From assembly GCF_019703515.2 (NCBI RefSeq), contig NC_059382.1:10922001-10986000 (forward strand): DNA of 64,000 nucleotides, written 5' to 3'. This DNA is from Myxocyprinus asiaticus (Eukaryota > Chordata > Actinopteri > Cypriniformes > Catostomidae). Of the stretch, positions 1-11,666 are shown piece by piece; position 1 is the stretch's first letter, and the number at the start of each line of letters is the position of its first letter. The position numbers and the translations under genes are program-made. Below the pieces are notes generated by a model, which was not told the origin of the DNA, did not search any database, and was given only the letters and a program-made list of their open reading frames with translations.

Positions 1-735
1 AGATTTCAATGGGTCTAGACACATTGGCTCACAAATGGCTGGTGAAATGCAAGTATGTGTTCCTTTCTGTTTGCATGCTAGTGCTGTGCAAGGTTCAAGA
101 AGACCCGGAAACCCTGCTGCTGGTTGTGCTGGTGTGACCCAACCGCCCATGGTTTCCGGAGCTGGTCGAGCTGCTAGACGTTTCAACTTGGAGGATTCCC
201 TTGAGGAGGGATCTGCTCTCACAAGCTCTTGCCCTGCTACCATTCCAGTGTGGGACTTAGCGCTGGTGTTGCAAGCACTTACAGGTCCTCTGTTTAAGCC
301 ATTACATGTGGTAATCCTACGCATAAAAACAGTCTCTCACTGAAGACTGTTCTGCTGCTCGGATTGGCCTCAGTGAAACATGTTGGGGACCTACAGACCC
401 TGTTGGTCAAGCACACTTGTTTGGACCAGAATTTTCTAAAGTTATCCTTAAGCCTACAGCATGTGTGCCCAAAGATTTGGCCACCCTCTAAGGGTGCAGG
501 TTGTCACACTGCACACTTTCTCTCCTCCTTGGTTTGAGTAGGACAAGGCTAAGAGTCTACTCATGCTTTGTCCGATGAGGGCATTGCATACATATACTGA
601 CAGTATGAGTCAGTTCAGGTGGTCTGATCAGCTTTTTGCCTGCTTTGGAGGCCGCACAAAAGGTTTGGCTGTGACTGACTTGAAAGAGAACATGTAACCT
701 TGGTTCCCTGATAGGAGGGAACTAAACGCTGCATG
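1..735 (+). pseudogene. DIRS-type tyrosine recombinase relic
   Basis: Plus-strand translation gives broken pieces that line up with the better-preserved DIRS recombinase at 14809-15666. VWDLALVLQALTGP at about 255-300 parallels its WDLSVVLWGLQGAP, and LFACFGGRTKG at about 630-663 parallels LFVCFGGQRKG. The frame is interrupted by stops and shifts, so this is a dead copy. At 699-720 a motif resembling the DIRS terminal GTTCCCTGATGGAGGGA appears, which suggests the element's 3' terminus lies near 735. The 5' part is outside the window. The family match is by eye. Confidence 0.6.
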
Positions 736-2150
736 ACTTTTCCACGTTACTGAAATGAGTAGATTAAATTTATTTAAACAGAGTTCAAGAACGTGTCATT
801 GTGGGATTATATGTTTTGTTTGGCACATTTCTCTATGGATTCTTTTGAGAACCAATATGATACTGGCTTTGCAAAAAAACTTATATTGAAAGATGGAGCT
901 GTGCCAACTGTATCTGCAAAGATATAAGCCAGTCATAACAGTGGGCATGTATTGAAGTGTTAAAGGGGACATAGCACAGAAAATCTAGCGTTTCAGATAG
1001 AGGTCCAGATATATGGTGGGAAAGGTGGTGGAAACAATGCGTGTGGTCATACAAATTTGCATACAAACAGCGTTCCTTTATCAGTGGAAGGTCATAAAGG
1101 ATGCAAGAACTAACCGATCGACATGTAGATTTTTGCCCATTATGCTGATTTTGCATGGCATATAAACACCTTATCTGGTGTTCTTAAACTATCTCTAGCT
1201 GATTTTTCCAGTGATTTTCAGGTGTTAGCTTCCTTAACATAATCACTGGCCAGACAGAGGGAGACAGAGTGCCCATTAGCACCTTTCAGCGGGAGGTGTT
1301 AAATATTGACTGTCTGGACTCCCAGCTAAGTTAATGCCTTGAAACACTGAAAATACACATCTGGCTTGCTTGAAATCATCTCTGGCATGCCACCAAGGCA
1401 GTGACCAATGAGTGCAGTTCATGTACTGTATAAAGTGTTTTTTGCCGGAGGACGGAAGCGATTTTTTTTCTGCAGAGCAAAAGCATGGCATCTGGAAAGC
1501 ACTTGTGGATGGTGCATTTGTCATATGTCATATCATTTCAGACCAATAACAGAAAAAAAGTGTTGGGAGATAGCTGCCGAACTCAGTGTACATGGTAAGG
1601 AACTGTTTAAACATACAATAACGATTATGAGTAGCCAGGTTGTAATTAATATTTCTACTATTGCTGCCGTGATAAGGCACAGAACATTGTAAATGTTTAT
1701 CGACCTGTTTCGTTTTATTGTTTAGGGGTGCAAACTACTCCCCTTTCAGCTAAAGACATCTTTTCTGAGGCCAAATTGTCCATATTGTTTGGTAAAATGT
1801 CTACATGTTCCTTATTAAGATTAAACACATTACAGAAGCTTTAAATACAACAACAAAAATCTGTAAATACAGCAAAAAATCATTTGAAATCCATGGAAAA
1901 TGTGTTTGCATCCCTTTTGTCATTTGTAATGTTGTAATGTTTATAGTGTGCTTCGTGATAACATCTAATGGTATTTATTTGGATCAAAAGTGCTTTTAAT
2001 GAATATCAGTTCATATCAATGACTAAAGTAATGCATATGGTTTAGATCAAATTCAGGTTGATTGGCTGTGAAAATGGAATGTGACAGTGAAGCATTGAGA
2101 AAAGTCAAAGGCAGTCGATAAGTGGGACACCTTCCCCCCAAGCTGCGGCA
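736..2150. other. Unassigned AT-rich stretch
   Basis: I recognise no gene or repeat family here. Only short frames occur (82-94 residues at most), with no family resemblance and no convincing splice context. Confidence 0.4.
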
Positions 2151-2639
2151 GCTTGCTGAGGGGAAATAAGCAAAACATCTCCAGCCGAGAGCTGACACAA
2201 CCTTCAGGTGTCGACACTGCAACAGAATCTGTCACTCACGTGTGGGACTATACAGCCACAGCAGACGTTGCAGTAACAACTAACTGGACCCTCTGCATGG
2301 GCGCAGAAATTCCATTGTCTCTTGAGACTAACGGACGCCAAGATATTTATATAGTGCAACAAAATCAGTGTAAACAAAAAGTGGAACAGATCGCTCCTCT
2401 TCCGGTGGACGGTAGTGGGTCCTCCGGCCCCAGGCAGATGGTCATGCTCCTCCCCCTCTTTCCTCTCTTTCCCCTCTATTCTTTTTTTTCTATGGGGGGG
2501 AAATGGCAGCGTGCCTCAGATCCTTGGTGGCCAGCAGTGATGTCTCCGTCCCCAGGCGGACAGCCGCGACTGCTGCTCGGTTGGGAGGTGAGGACTCCAG
2601 AACAGTGCATCCCTCCTCCTTCCTGGGTTTCAGCACCAA
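2151..2639 (-). mobile_element. LTR-retrotransposon 5' leader, truncated
   Basis: This stretch follows, in minus-strand direction, the LTR at 2640-2880. Directly after the LTR end comes TGGTGCTGAAACCC, a plausible tRNA primer-binding site beginning TGG. The rest is GC-rich and purine/pyrimidine-biased and has no recognisable gag frame. The left boundary is uncertain. Confidence 0.4.
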
Positions 2640-2880
2640 TGTAACAAGGTTATAATGGGAAAGGAGGAGGCAGGAACCGGCTGAACCGTCAAAATAATGG
2701 TTTAATGAAAACTTAAACAAAAAGACACAGAACACATATGCACACACTGCAGCTGCGTGTGGCTCTCTCTCTCCCGAACTGATGCATTCCACTGCACTTA
2801 TCCCTCTCCACGGCTGATTAGCTCAATTGGGGGCCGGCCGTGCATAGTCACGGCCCGGCCCTGCCCTCCTCCTCGTCACA
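2640..2880 (-). mobile_element. LTR (minus orientation)
   Basis: The segment begins TGTAACAAGG and ends CGTCACA on the plus strand, giving TG...CA ends with imperfect inverted tips. Read on the minus strand it has an ATTAAA polyadenylation-like signal in its second half and is followed by a candidate primer-binding site. It abuts the hAT-like repeat at 2881, so it probably inserted into that repeat. Class (Gypsy or other) is not decidable from the LTR alone. Confidence 0.55.
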
Positions 2881-3493
2881 CACGTTAAAAATACATTCTC
2901 TGAAAAAACCTAAATATCTTACGCAGTGTTGTTTCTAAAACAAGATAAATCAAATTGATCTTGTTTTAAGGATTTTTAGATATTTTTACAGGAATACAAA
3001 AATTATCAAGAATACGATTTTTGCCATAATATCAAAGGTCTTACTCGAAAAAAAGAAATTATGATCCAACATGAATTTTCTTGATAAAATATGATCGTGC
3101 CTGGTAACGTGCATGTAAAATGGCTAGAAATAGCATTTTAGCTTAGCGTAAAGCTGACAGTTTAGACAAGGTTTATTTCTATTTCTTCTCCTCCAAACTT
3201 ACTGCTCTGTCTGCTCGTATGAATGTAACACATCATAAAAAAGTGTTTCACCACTGTTCAAATGCACTTTGGATCTCATTTATATGTATAAATGTTTTCC
3301 ATCTGAAAGGACTAAATATTAAATGAAACAAATGATAATAAAATGCAAAGTAATATCTTCAGTAATCAAAATAATTTTTGAATGTAACTATTCTAACTAC
3401 CAATGATTTAAATTGTAGTGGAATATAATTACTTATATTTTGTATTTTAAATATGTAATCCCGTTACATGTATTCCATTACTTCCCAACCCTG
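2881..3493 (+). mobile_element. hAT-like non-autonomous element, copy 1 (left-truncated)
   Basis: This is the same repeat as 30698-32257 and 46786-47170. Shared blocks include AAAAATACATTCTCTGAAAA, GATCTTGTTTTAAGG and TCTGCTCGTATGAATGTAAC. It ends CCCAACCCTG like the right terminus of the full copy. The left terminus is missing, replaced by the LTR at 2640-2880. It preserves the uninterrupted site where the full copy carries a solo LTR. Confidence 0.6.
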
Positions 3494-4560
3494 CAAATAT
3501 CAGAGGAAATGTTGTAAAATTTTAATCATGGTCTATTTTATCTGTCCTATTAGTTTACGTTACCCTGTTTAGTAGTATATTTCAAAGTCAACATTTTTTT
3601 TTTTCGCAATTTACATGATTTATGATTCTGGTTGAGAGCGCAGAGCACGTCTGGTGACAGATACAGTGTGTGGCTGCGCGTGCAGAAAGCAAGCGGACGG
3701 GCAAGAGAGAGAGATTTTTTATTTATTTTTTTTGGAAAAGACTGCACACTTAGGGTGCTTCTCAAATGGAAGGCTGCAGCCTATTAAGGCTGTGTCCTTC
3801 CTAGACCAGTCCTTCTGAGGCTGTAGGCTAGACTCCTCCTCAGCACTCAATGCTAGAATGAGACAGTCTAGTAAGTGTGCATGGCGAACCATAAGCTTAG
3901 AACCATGTGATATTTTACCTTTAGAAAACCCAAATACTTCAGAAAATGAGAAATAGGTCCTTAATCCCTTAATTTTAGCAAAATGTTTTTATTCACCAAA
4001 GCTAGTCACTCAAAAAAAGCCTTTATAAAATACATTTTGCGACACTGATCTTAGAATTTATAATTAAACCCTTTCATATATGAAAGGCAGAACCCTAGAC
4101 TTGTAAAAACTATAAAACTTTTAAAGCTTTTTTTAAATTCATGTAATTGCCCTTTTATTATTATTATTTTGAGCTTCAAATTTGTTGTATTGTCTAAACT
4201 ACTTGCATTTTTTATTTTTCTACATATTGTCTTGGTGCAAATGTAAATAAAATCTTGGAGAGAAAGAAAAAAAAAAAAAAGCAGCTTCATAAAGGTTTCC
4301 ACCTCCATGGTCACGCAACTCGTTTTCCACACTTTTTTTTTTTCATAATTTGGGACACGTGCAAAGGATTTTGGGTGATTGGAGGCCACAAAGGATACAC
4401 CCGATGCATCCTCCAAAATATGGCGAAGGCGGCTGCGAAATGAGGTTGCCTTCCAAGTGTCCTCACAATTGAGATGGCCTTTGACGATGCTTGATGACGT
4501 GGCAGCAGAGTTATCCAGCCTAACGAGGCTGCAGCTGTAATGAACTGGCCATAGAGATGG
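3494..4560. other. Unassigned, possible MITE
   Basis: AT-rich sequence with homopolymer runs. Between about 3750 and 4500, GCTTCTCAAATGGAAGG near the left and CTTCCAAGTGTCC/AATTGAGA near the right hint at a short inverted-terminal-repeat element, but the ends do not match well enough to claim one. Confidence 0.25.
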
Positions 4561-4943
4561 TGTTAGGATCCATGTGCTGGAAGTTTATTAGAACACAAGC
4601 AAACAATCCAAATCGTCAGGCAAATAGAGATAGTCATTTTGCAGGCGGTATAATCCAATAGACCAAAAAGACAGTCCAACAAGGCAAACAAAACAAAGGG
4701 GTATCCAAAAAGCAGAAAATCCAGGAATCAGGCAAAGGTCATAACAAATAAACAATCAGCAATGGAAAAACGCTCGGTAAGGCAGGGTAAGCCGGCAATA
4801 CTTTGCAACGTGACAGTGGAAACAGCATGGTATTTATATAGTTCAGACAGGAAGTAATCAATGAAGAAACGGTACAGAGTTAGTATTCGGGAGAGGGCTT
4901 CCTCTGGTGGTTGGTAGGAGGGGTAACAACCTCGGATGTTACA
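4561..4943 (-). mobile_element. Solo LTR (minus orientation)
   Basis: Starts TGTTAGGATCC and ends GGATGTTACA, so the tips form an imperfect inverted repeat of the TG...CA type. A TATA-like TATTTATATAG lies at about 4829-4839 and reads CTATATAAATA on the minus strand. No internal region is seen on either side, hence solo. Flanking 5-mers do not form a clear target duplication. Confidence 0.5.
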
Positions 4944-5437
4944 GCAGCCAAGCACCCTTAGTCTGCCGCTCTCTATCAGAATAATCACGCAAGGACACGT
5001 GAACACGAAAACTGGTGCGGAGTATCAAATACACAGAATGTATGAGAGTCCTAACGGCACATCAATATGAAGAAAGCCAAAAATATACATACACGAGTAA
5101 TGTAGAAATTAATAAACACCCTGGGTACTGCCATGTTGCGATCACATGACCACCAGTTTACTAATTCTTAGTTTTATTATCTTGGTAATCCCCTTGTATC
5201 CAAAACTTTCAGTTGGGGAATTAATCATGAACCCACAAATATGCCTGTGAATAAAGTATATCTATAATGGCATAGATAATTAAAGACTTTTGTTTCTGTC
5301 ATGTCAAAGATCTCCATCATATCGATTAAACAAAAAAATAATACTGAGCACACCTTTAAGGTAAGTACAGCAGAATTCATTTTTGCAATTAATTGCAACT
5401 AGCAAACCAACTACATTTAATTGCACATATGTTGTAA
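4944..5437. other. Unassigned spacer
   Basis: No gene or repeat is recognised. The last 50 bases resemble the intron sequence just downstream of NXPE exon 3 (39790-39840), so the duplicated block described at 5438-9412 may begin here. Confidence 0.3.
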
Positions 5438-5826
5438 CTTAGTTTTGGATGAGAACAGCTTGACTTGAAAGAAGTCTCCTCCATAACTTTGTTGTTAAAA
5501 TCCCTCACATGCACAGTAACAAAAAGTTTGTCCCCTATTTGGTTGCTCTCTCTCAGGTCCTGGATGAGGAATGTGGAGTTGGCTGGACTAGTACTCATGG
5601 ACACATGTTTGACTGATCTGTCTGGTTCAGCCCAGAAGAGAGCCTGATGTAAACTGGAGTACCTGTCTAAACTGATTTCTAATTCGGAGTTAAATGAGTT
5701 TGAGTGAAAGAGATTTTTCTGAAATGATTCTTAATGCACGTATGCAGGAGAGGCAGTGGTGTTTGTAGGGTTGTGGAGTCTTGAAAAGTTACCATACGTA
5801 TTTTGTGTCATAGAAGTCCATACGAC
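5438..5826 (-). pseudogene. NXPE exon 3 relic
   Basis: This is a paralogue of exon 3 (39841-40269) of the NXPE gene. The blocks TSPANSTFLIQDLRES and IGDKLFVTVHVRD match TSPAHSTFIIQDLRES and IGEELFVTVHARD. The acceptor survives (TTTGTAG before 5826) and the first 32 codons read in frame. A one-base deletion after SPA then shifts the frame into a stop. At the 3' end the splice donor GT has become TT (AAG then TTAC at 5437). The matching intron beyond 5826, TTCATCAACAG, parallels 40295-40310. It is a duplication relic, not a processed copy, because intron is retained. Confidence 0.85.
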
Positions 5827-6109
5827 CTACAAACAAATAATTAATGGTTATTCATCAACAGTTTTGTCTTTGAAAAAAAAAATGTCTGTTTTGGGAATCA
5901 TGATCCGGTTCTTGATCAGACTGATCTATGATTAATGGTCTAAACGAAAATCCTATGCTAAATTGTAAGATAAACTCAGATCACCTTCATATTTATGTCC
6001 TCAAGGACACAATGCCAGCAGGACTAAAGAGCTGATAGTGGATTTTGGGAGGAGATAATGAACAACTAAACTCAGAAACGTCCCTTTTTCAGGACACTGT
6101 ATTTTAAAA

Positions 6110-7465
6110 GAATTTTGTAAAAATACAAATAATTTTACAGATCTTTATTGTAAAGGGTTTAAACAATGTTTTCCATGCTTATTCAATGAACCATAAACAA
6201 TTAATGAACATGCACCTGTGGAACGGTCGTTAAGACACTAACTGCTTACAGACGGTAGGCAATTAAGGTCACAGTTATAAAAATTTATGACACTAAAGAG
6301 ACCTTTCTACTGACTCTGAAAAAACACCAAAAGAAAGATGCCCAGGGTCCCTGCTCATCTGCGTGAACGTGCCTTAGGCATGCTGCATGGGGGCATGAGG
6401 ACTGCAGATGTGGCCAGGGCAATAAATTGCAATGTCCGTACTGTGAGGCGCCTAAGACTGCACTACAGGGAGACAGGAAGGACAGCTGATCGTCCTCGCA
6501 GTGGCAGACCATGTGTAACAACACCTGCACAGGATCGGTACATCTGAATATCACCTGCAGGACAGGATGGCAACAACAACTGCCCGAGTTACACCAGGAA
6601 CGCACAATCCCTCCATCAGTGCTCAGACTGTCCGCAGTAGGCTGAGAGAGGCTGGACTGAGGGCTTGTAGGCCTGTTGTAAGGCAGGTCCTTAACAGACA
6701 TCACCGGCAACAACGTCACCTATGGGCACAAACCCACCTTTGCTGGACCAGACAGAACTGGCAAAAAGTGCTCTTCACTGACGAGTCGTGGTTTTTATCT
6801 CACCAGGGGTGATGTTCAGACTCACATTTATCGTCAAAGGAATGAGCATCACACCGAGGCCTTTACTCTCGAGCGGGATCGATTTGGAGGTGGAGGGTCC
6901 ATCATGGTCTGGGGCGGTGTGTCACAGCATCATCGGATTGAGCTTGTTGTCATTTCAGGCAATCTCAATGCTGTGCATTACAGGGAAGACATCCTCCTCT
7001 CTCATGTGGTACCCTTCCTGCAGGCTCATCCTGACATGACCCTCCAGCATGACAATGCCACCAGCCATACTGCTCATTCTGTGCATGATTTCCTGCAAGA
7101 CAGGAATGTCCAGGTGTTCTGCAATGGCCAGCGAAGAGCCCGGATATCAATCCCATTGAGCACGTCTGGGACCTGTTGGATTGGAGGGTGAGGGCTAGGG
7201 CCATTCCTCCCAGAAATGTCCGGGAACTTGCAAGTGCCTTGGTGGAAGAGTGGGGTAACATCTCACAGCAAGAACTGGCAAATCTGGTGCAGTCCATGAG
7301 GAGGAGATGCACTGCAGTACTTAATGCAGCTGGTGGCCACACCAGATACTGACTGTTACTTTTGATTTTAACCTTGTGAGACTTTCCCTGTGAAATCATT
7401 GTTGTCACTGACATAAAAATCTCTATTATGAACAAATTAGTTCTTTCTTTTTTTTCCAACAGGCA
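6110..7465 (+). pseudogene. Tc1/mariner transposase relic
   Basis: A coding region begins near 6338 with MPRVPAHLRERALGMLHGG and a paired-type helix-turn-helix (AINCNVRTVRRLRLHYRETG). The DDE domain follows in shifted frames: VLFTDESWF near 6765 (first Asp), then QHDNATSHTA near 7048 (second Asp), then NPIEHVWDLLDW near 7155 (Glu). Stops at about 6545 and shifts near 6810 and 7125 break it. Inverted terminal repeats are not recognisable, so the ends are approximate. It sits in the intron of the NXPE relic between its exon 3 and exon 1 copies. Confidence 0.8.
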
Positions 7466-7539
7466 TAAAAGTTCAATAATTACACATTTGGTAAATTAAA
7501 TATAAGTCAGTGTAATGTTAATAAGTCTGAATGAATTAT

Positions 7540-9234
7540 TGTAACAGTGGCACACCCAAAAATAAATGTATGTCCCTCTTTGGGTGCCCTTCTGTAATGG
7601 TGGTAGCCCCCGAATAAATGTAAATAAATAAATTAAATACAATTTTGAATTAATACATTTGGGCTCCAGACAGGAGTAAGCCTGTCAAAGAGAATGTTTC
7701 AACCCAGATAACTCAAAAAAACACCGGTTATGAAGTGTAAATGAATGCAGAAAAAGTATTTTCAAAGATTTCACAGCAAGGTTTCAAGTTTCAAGATATA
7801 TATTTTTCAAACCCAAACCAAATATTTCAGTAAACAAACAAACAATATTCAAAAAGTCTCACAAACAAAAGACAACACCAAGTGAGCAGTAACAGCAAAT
7901 AATAATTTAACATGAAAAACAAAAAAACAAAGCAATACATCTTGTAAGTGAATGCATATATGTGTGTGGATATAAATGTGCGAAGGAGAATGTGAAAGAG
8001 TTCAGGGTCTGGTTGCACCAGCTATACGTACGTTACAACTTAGCTTAGTTGTGGCGTAAATGGGCACTAAGTCACAATTTACGCACTAATAAATATTTGA
8101 GCATTGCACCATTAAACTTAGGTAGGACGTAACCCTACGTATAAACTAAATATTTATGGAAGACTCAGACCAGGAGTAACAGTTGGAATAAAAGGCAGAC
8201 TGATATTTAATGACATCAATGAGCTCATGTTTTGGTTGAGAGGCTTCATTCCTTTCAACATAAATTATGATGTTGACATTTACACTCGTTTACATTTACG
8301 AGAGAGAAAACATATATATAAATCTTACTTCTTCAGCATGAAACCGATATAACGGTGCACTTTCCTGTGTACGGTGTCAAGTTTCAACATGTACGATATA
8401 TAGAAGCTATTAAAATGAATAAATATCTATTTTTCCAGCCTGTTGTGATAGTATTTATTTATTGTCCCTTATTCATTTTATATACGGTTATTGAATATTG
8501 TTATTTACATATGCTAAATATACCATTAATGATATCTTGTTTTATTATGTATCGTATTTTAATGGGGATATCATTTATTACAGCTGACAGTTACATGAGC
8601 AAACAAAGTTTGATCAACTGTAACGAGATCAAACTGAAATTCACAGCTGTTTAACATTTCTTTGTTCAAATTTGAAGGCTGTTTATTGGATCAATACAGG
8701 TAAACGTCATATTATGCGACTACGCATTACTTTACGGACAGCTTAGGACCTACTAGTTAAGTCTTGCCTGAAGAACAGGTGGTGCAACCAAATTAAGCAC
8801 TGACTTCGTTACAAACTAACTAGTAGTTATTAAGCCCTTAGTGTGAACTTTACATCTCAACTTAAATGAGTCCTTCCACACAGCTGGTGCAACCCTACCC
8901 AGGTGCTCTGGGGAGTAGGCCACACTTCAAGTGATGAGCACCTTTTAATCAATCCCTTTTTGTTTTCTTCTAACCTCAAATCGTGTTCCTTTTTCCCAAC
9001 ACTGATACACAAAAGACAAACTTTCTTCTTAAACCACAGCTCGGCTCACAACTCTGCTTCACCCACACCTGTGACAACTCACGTCACACCTCTTTGTAGC
9101 ACTGTTTAACTTGGCACTGTTTTTGGCACTGTTTGTTGTAGCAGTGTTTTTCTCTTCTTTTCTTGTGATGAGTGGCCATTTTATACTCCCTCTCTCTCTG
9201 TGTAATTAGGTGGTGGAGGATCATTAAAGGAACA
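7540..9234 (-). mobile_element. Candidate LTR, split by an inserted element
   Basis: The plus strand begins TGTAACAGTGGCACACCC at 7540 and ends AAAGGAACA at 9234, giving TGT...ACA tips. Read on the minus strand, a TATAAAAT box lies at 9178-9185, close to the 5' end, as expected for an LTR promoter. The middle is interrupted by the inverted-repeat element at 8003-8902, leaving about 0.8 kb of LTR. No target duplication was found, so the boundaries are tentative. Confidence 0.35.
8003..8902. mobile_element. Non-autonomous element with inverted ends
   Basis: GGTTGCACCAGCT at 8011-8023 is matched by AGCTGGTGCAACC ending at 8894. The similarity extends outward to CAGGGT at 8003 and ACCCAG at 8902, giving a roughly 21-bp imperfect terminal inverted repeat. 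There is no coding capacity beyond a random AT-rich frame. CAGGG-type ends suggest hAT, but I see no 8-bp target duplication. Confidence 0.5.
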
Positions 9235-9640
9235 GTGCATAGTTCCATTCCGCTAAATTATGTTCTTTCCAAGTCAGTGCAGATTTAATGCAACTGACTT
9301 TAAATCCATGCTTATAAAATGGAAATATTTGTGGTCTCTGTGTTACCAAACAAATTAAAAGACAAATATTTGGGTAAAACGTACAATGTTGTTCCAGAAT
9401 TTCAAGCTTCATTTTACTTTTTGAAAGCATGTTTAACATTGTAACGTCCAATGGAGTTTCCATTCAATGGTAAATGTTTTTAATGGGATTGCTGTGAGAT
9501 TGAGCCTGTCTGTGCTGTCTTGTCCTTTTTTTTCGAAGGAGGAGGAAAGAATAGTAAGTAAGAATAGAGTGCAACAGTGCCAGCCCACTTTTACAGCCAT
9601 CTGGGTTCCAGAAGTATTCCCATTCATTTTTTGCACAGGC
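9235..9640 (-). other. Duplicated NXPE 5' flank
   Basis: Around the exon 1 relic the sequence parallels 41150-41890. Shared stretches include ATGTTCTTT...GTGCAGATTTAAT, ACAATGTTGTTTCC-like, CATGTTTAACAT, GTAAATGTTTTT and AGCCTGT. It shows that the duplication carried upstream, presumably promoter, DNA of the NXPE gene. Confidence 0.6.
9385..9412 (-). pseudogene. NXPE exon 1 relic
   Basis: This 28-bp segment reads ATG AAG CTT GAA ... CAT T on the minus strand and is followed by a GTACGT donor. It matches NXPE exon 1 at 41737-41764 (MELETRKQH versus MKLEILEQH here). Similarity continues on both sides: GTGCAGATTTAAT at about 9281 and 41197, and TTGGTAAATG/AATGGTAAATG upstream. This is the 5' end of the duplicated NXPE block. 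Exon 2 (the membrane anchor) was not found between here and 5826. Confidence 0.7.
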
Positions 9641-10037
9641 TTTTCTTTTTCCTTTTTTCTTCTTCTTCTTTTTTTTTTTTTTAATTAAGTATTTATTGTT
9701 TTTCCTAAATATGACATAATAAACTCAATACAAACAGAAGTTAACATGACAGGCACAATACAGAAAAGGTTGGTGGGTACGAATACATAATACACAATAG
9801 AATTAATAAAATAAATAAGTTGTAGGACACTATAAGCATGGGTCTAATATAGTTCTTCATCTGAAGTGACATTCTTAATAAAGTTCTCCCAAATATCTGT
9901 GTGTATAATTTCCATTCAGTTTTGCTAACATTTTTTCATATGAGGCACTCTAAATCATTGAATCCATCCACATTCTAAATGTAGGTGGTTAGGTGTCTTT
10001 CCAACATCTAAGAATCTGTCGTGCTGCTGATAATATA

Positions 10038-11666
10038 CAGTGCATCCGGAAAGTATTCACAGCGCTTCACTTTTTCCACATTTTGTTATGTTACAGCCTT
10101 ATTCCAAAATTGATTAAATTCATTATTTTCCTCAAAATTCTACAAACAATACCCCATAATGACAATGTGAAAGAAGTTTGTTTGAAATCTTTGCAAATTT
10201 ATTAAAAATAAAAAACAAAAAAATATCACATGTACATAAGTATTCACAGCCTTTGCCATGACACTCAAAATTGAGCTCAGGTGCATCCTGTTTCCACTGA
10301 TCATCCTTGAGATGTTTCTACAACTTGATTGGAGTCCACCTGTGGTAAATTCAGTTGATTGGACATGAGTTGGAAAGGCACACACCTGTCTATATAAGGT
10401 CCCACAGTTAACAGTGTATGTCAGAGCACAAACCAAGCCACGAAGTCCAAGGAATTGTCTGTAGACCTCTGAGACAGGATTGTATTGAGGCACAGATCTG
10501 GGGAAGGGTACAGAAAAATTTCTGCAGCATTGAAGGTCCCAATGAGCACAGTGGCCTCCATCATCCGTAAATGGAAGAAGTTTGGAACCACCAGGACTCT
10601 TCCTAGAGCTGGCCACCTGGCCAAACTGAGCGATCGGGGGAGAAGGGTCTTAGTCAGGGAGGTGACCAAGAACCCGATGGTCACTCTGACAGAGCTCCAG
10701 TGTTTCTCTGTGGAGAGAGGAGAACCTTCCAGAAGAACAACCATCTCTGCAGCACTCCACCAATCAGGCCTGTATGGTAGAGTGGCCAGACAGAAGCCAC
10801 TCCTCAATAAAAGGCACATGACAGCCCGCCTGGAGTTTGCCAAAAGGCACCTGAAGGACTCTCAGACCATGAGAAACAAAGATTGAACTCTTTGGCCTGA
10901 ATGGCAAGTGTCATGTCTGGAAGAAACCAGGCACCGCTCATCACCTGGCCAATACCATCCCTACAGTGAAACATGGTGGTGGTAGCATCATGCTGTGGGG
11001 ATGTTTTTCAGCGGCAGGAACTGGGAGACTAGTCAGGATCGAGGGAAAGATGAATACAGCAATGTACAGAGAGATCCTTGATGAAAACCTGCTCCAGAGC
11101 ACTCTGGACCTCAGACTGGGGCGAAGGTTCATCTTCCAACAGGACAACGACCCTAAGCACACAGCCAAGATAACAAAGGAGTGGCTCCGGCACAACTCTG
11201 TGAATATCCTTGAGTGGCCCAGCCAGAGCCCAGACTTGAACCTGATTGAACATCTCTGGAGAGATCTGAAAATGGCTGTGCTCTGACACTCCCCATCCAA
11301 CCTGATGGAGCTTGAGAGGTCCTGCAAAGAAGAATGGGAGAAACTGCCCAAAAATATGTGTGCCAAGCTTGTAGCATCATACTCAAAAAGACTTGAGGCT
11401 GTAATTGGTGCCAAAGGTGCTTCAACAAAGTATTGAGCAAAGGCTGTGAATAGTTATGTACATTTTATTTATTTATTTATTTTTATTTTTTTATTTTTTT
11501 ATAAATAAATTTGCAAAGATTTTAAACAAACTTCTTTCACATTGTCATTATGGGGTACTGTTTGTAGAATTGAGGAAAATAATGAATTTAATCAATTTTG
11601 GAATAAGGATGTAACATAAAAAATGTGGAAAAAGTTAAGCACTGTGAATACATTCCGGATGCACTG
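10038..11666 (+). mobile_element. Tc1-like transposon with intact inverted ends
   Basis: The element begins CAGTGCATCCGGAAAGTATT and ends with the inverted counterpart (ATTCCGGATGCACTG). TA dinucleotides flank it at 10036-10037 and 11667-11668. The terminal inverted repeats extend about 150-200 bp, for example CCCCATAATGACAATGTG near the left and CACATTGTCATTATGGGG near the right. The total is 1629 bp. It lies within the L1 3' region, so it is younger than that L1 copy. Confidence 0.9.
10440..11286 (+). pseudogene. Tc1 transposase, first catalytic Asp deleted
   Basis: The N-terminal helix-turn-helix part reads SGEGYRKISAALKVPMST after an expected start codon changed to ACG at 10440 and a stop (TGA) at 10470-10472. 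The frame runs to 10886, where MRNKD is followed by TGA. About 26 bases appear to be missing there compared with the family, removing the segment with the first catalytic Asp. The second Asp ([11 protein letters not shown], near 11138) and the Glu ([15 protein letters not shown], near 11227) remain in the downstream frame. It cannot encode an active DD34E enzyme. Confidence 0.85.

Noticed and set aside
3550..4443. Short frames near 3550-3765 and 4051-4443
   Set aside because: Low-complexity lysine/phenylalanine-rich translations of A/T runs.
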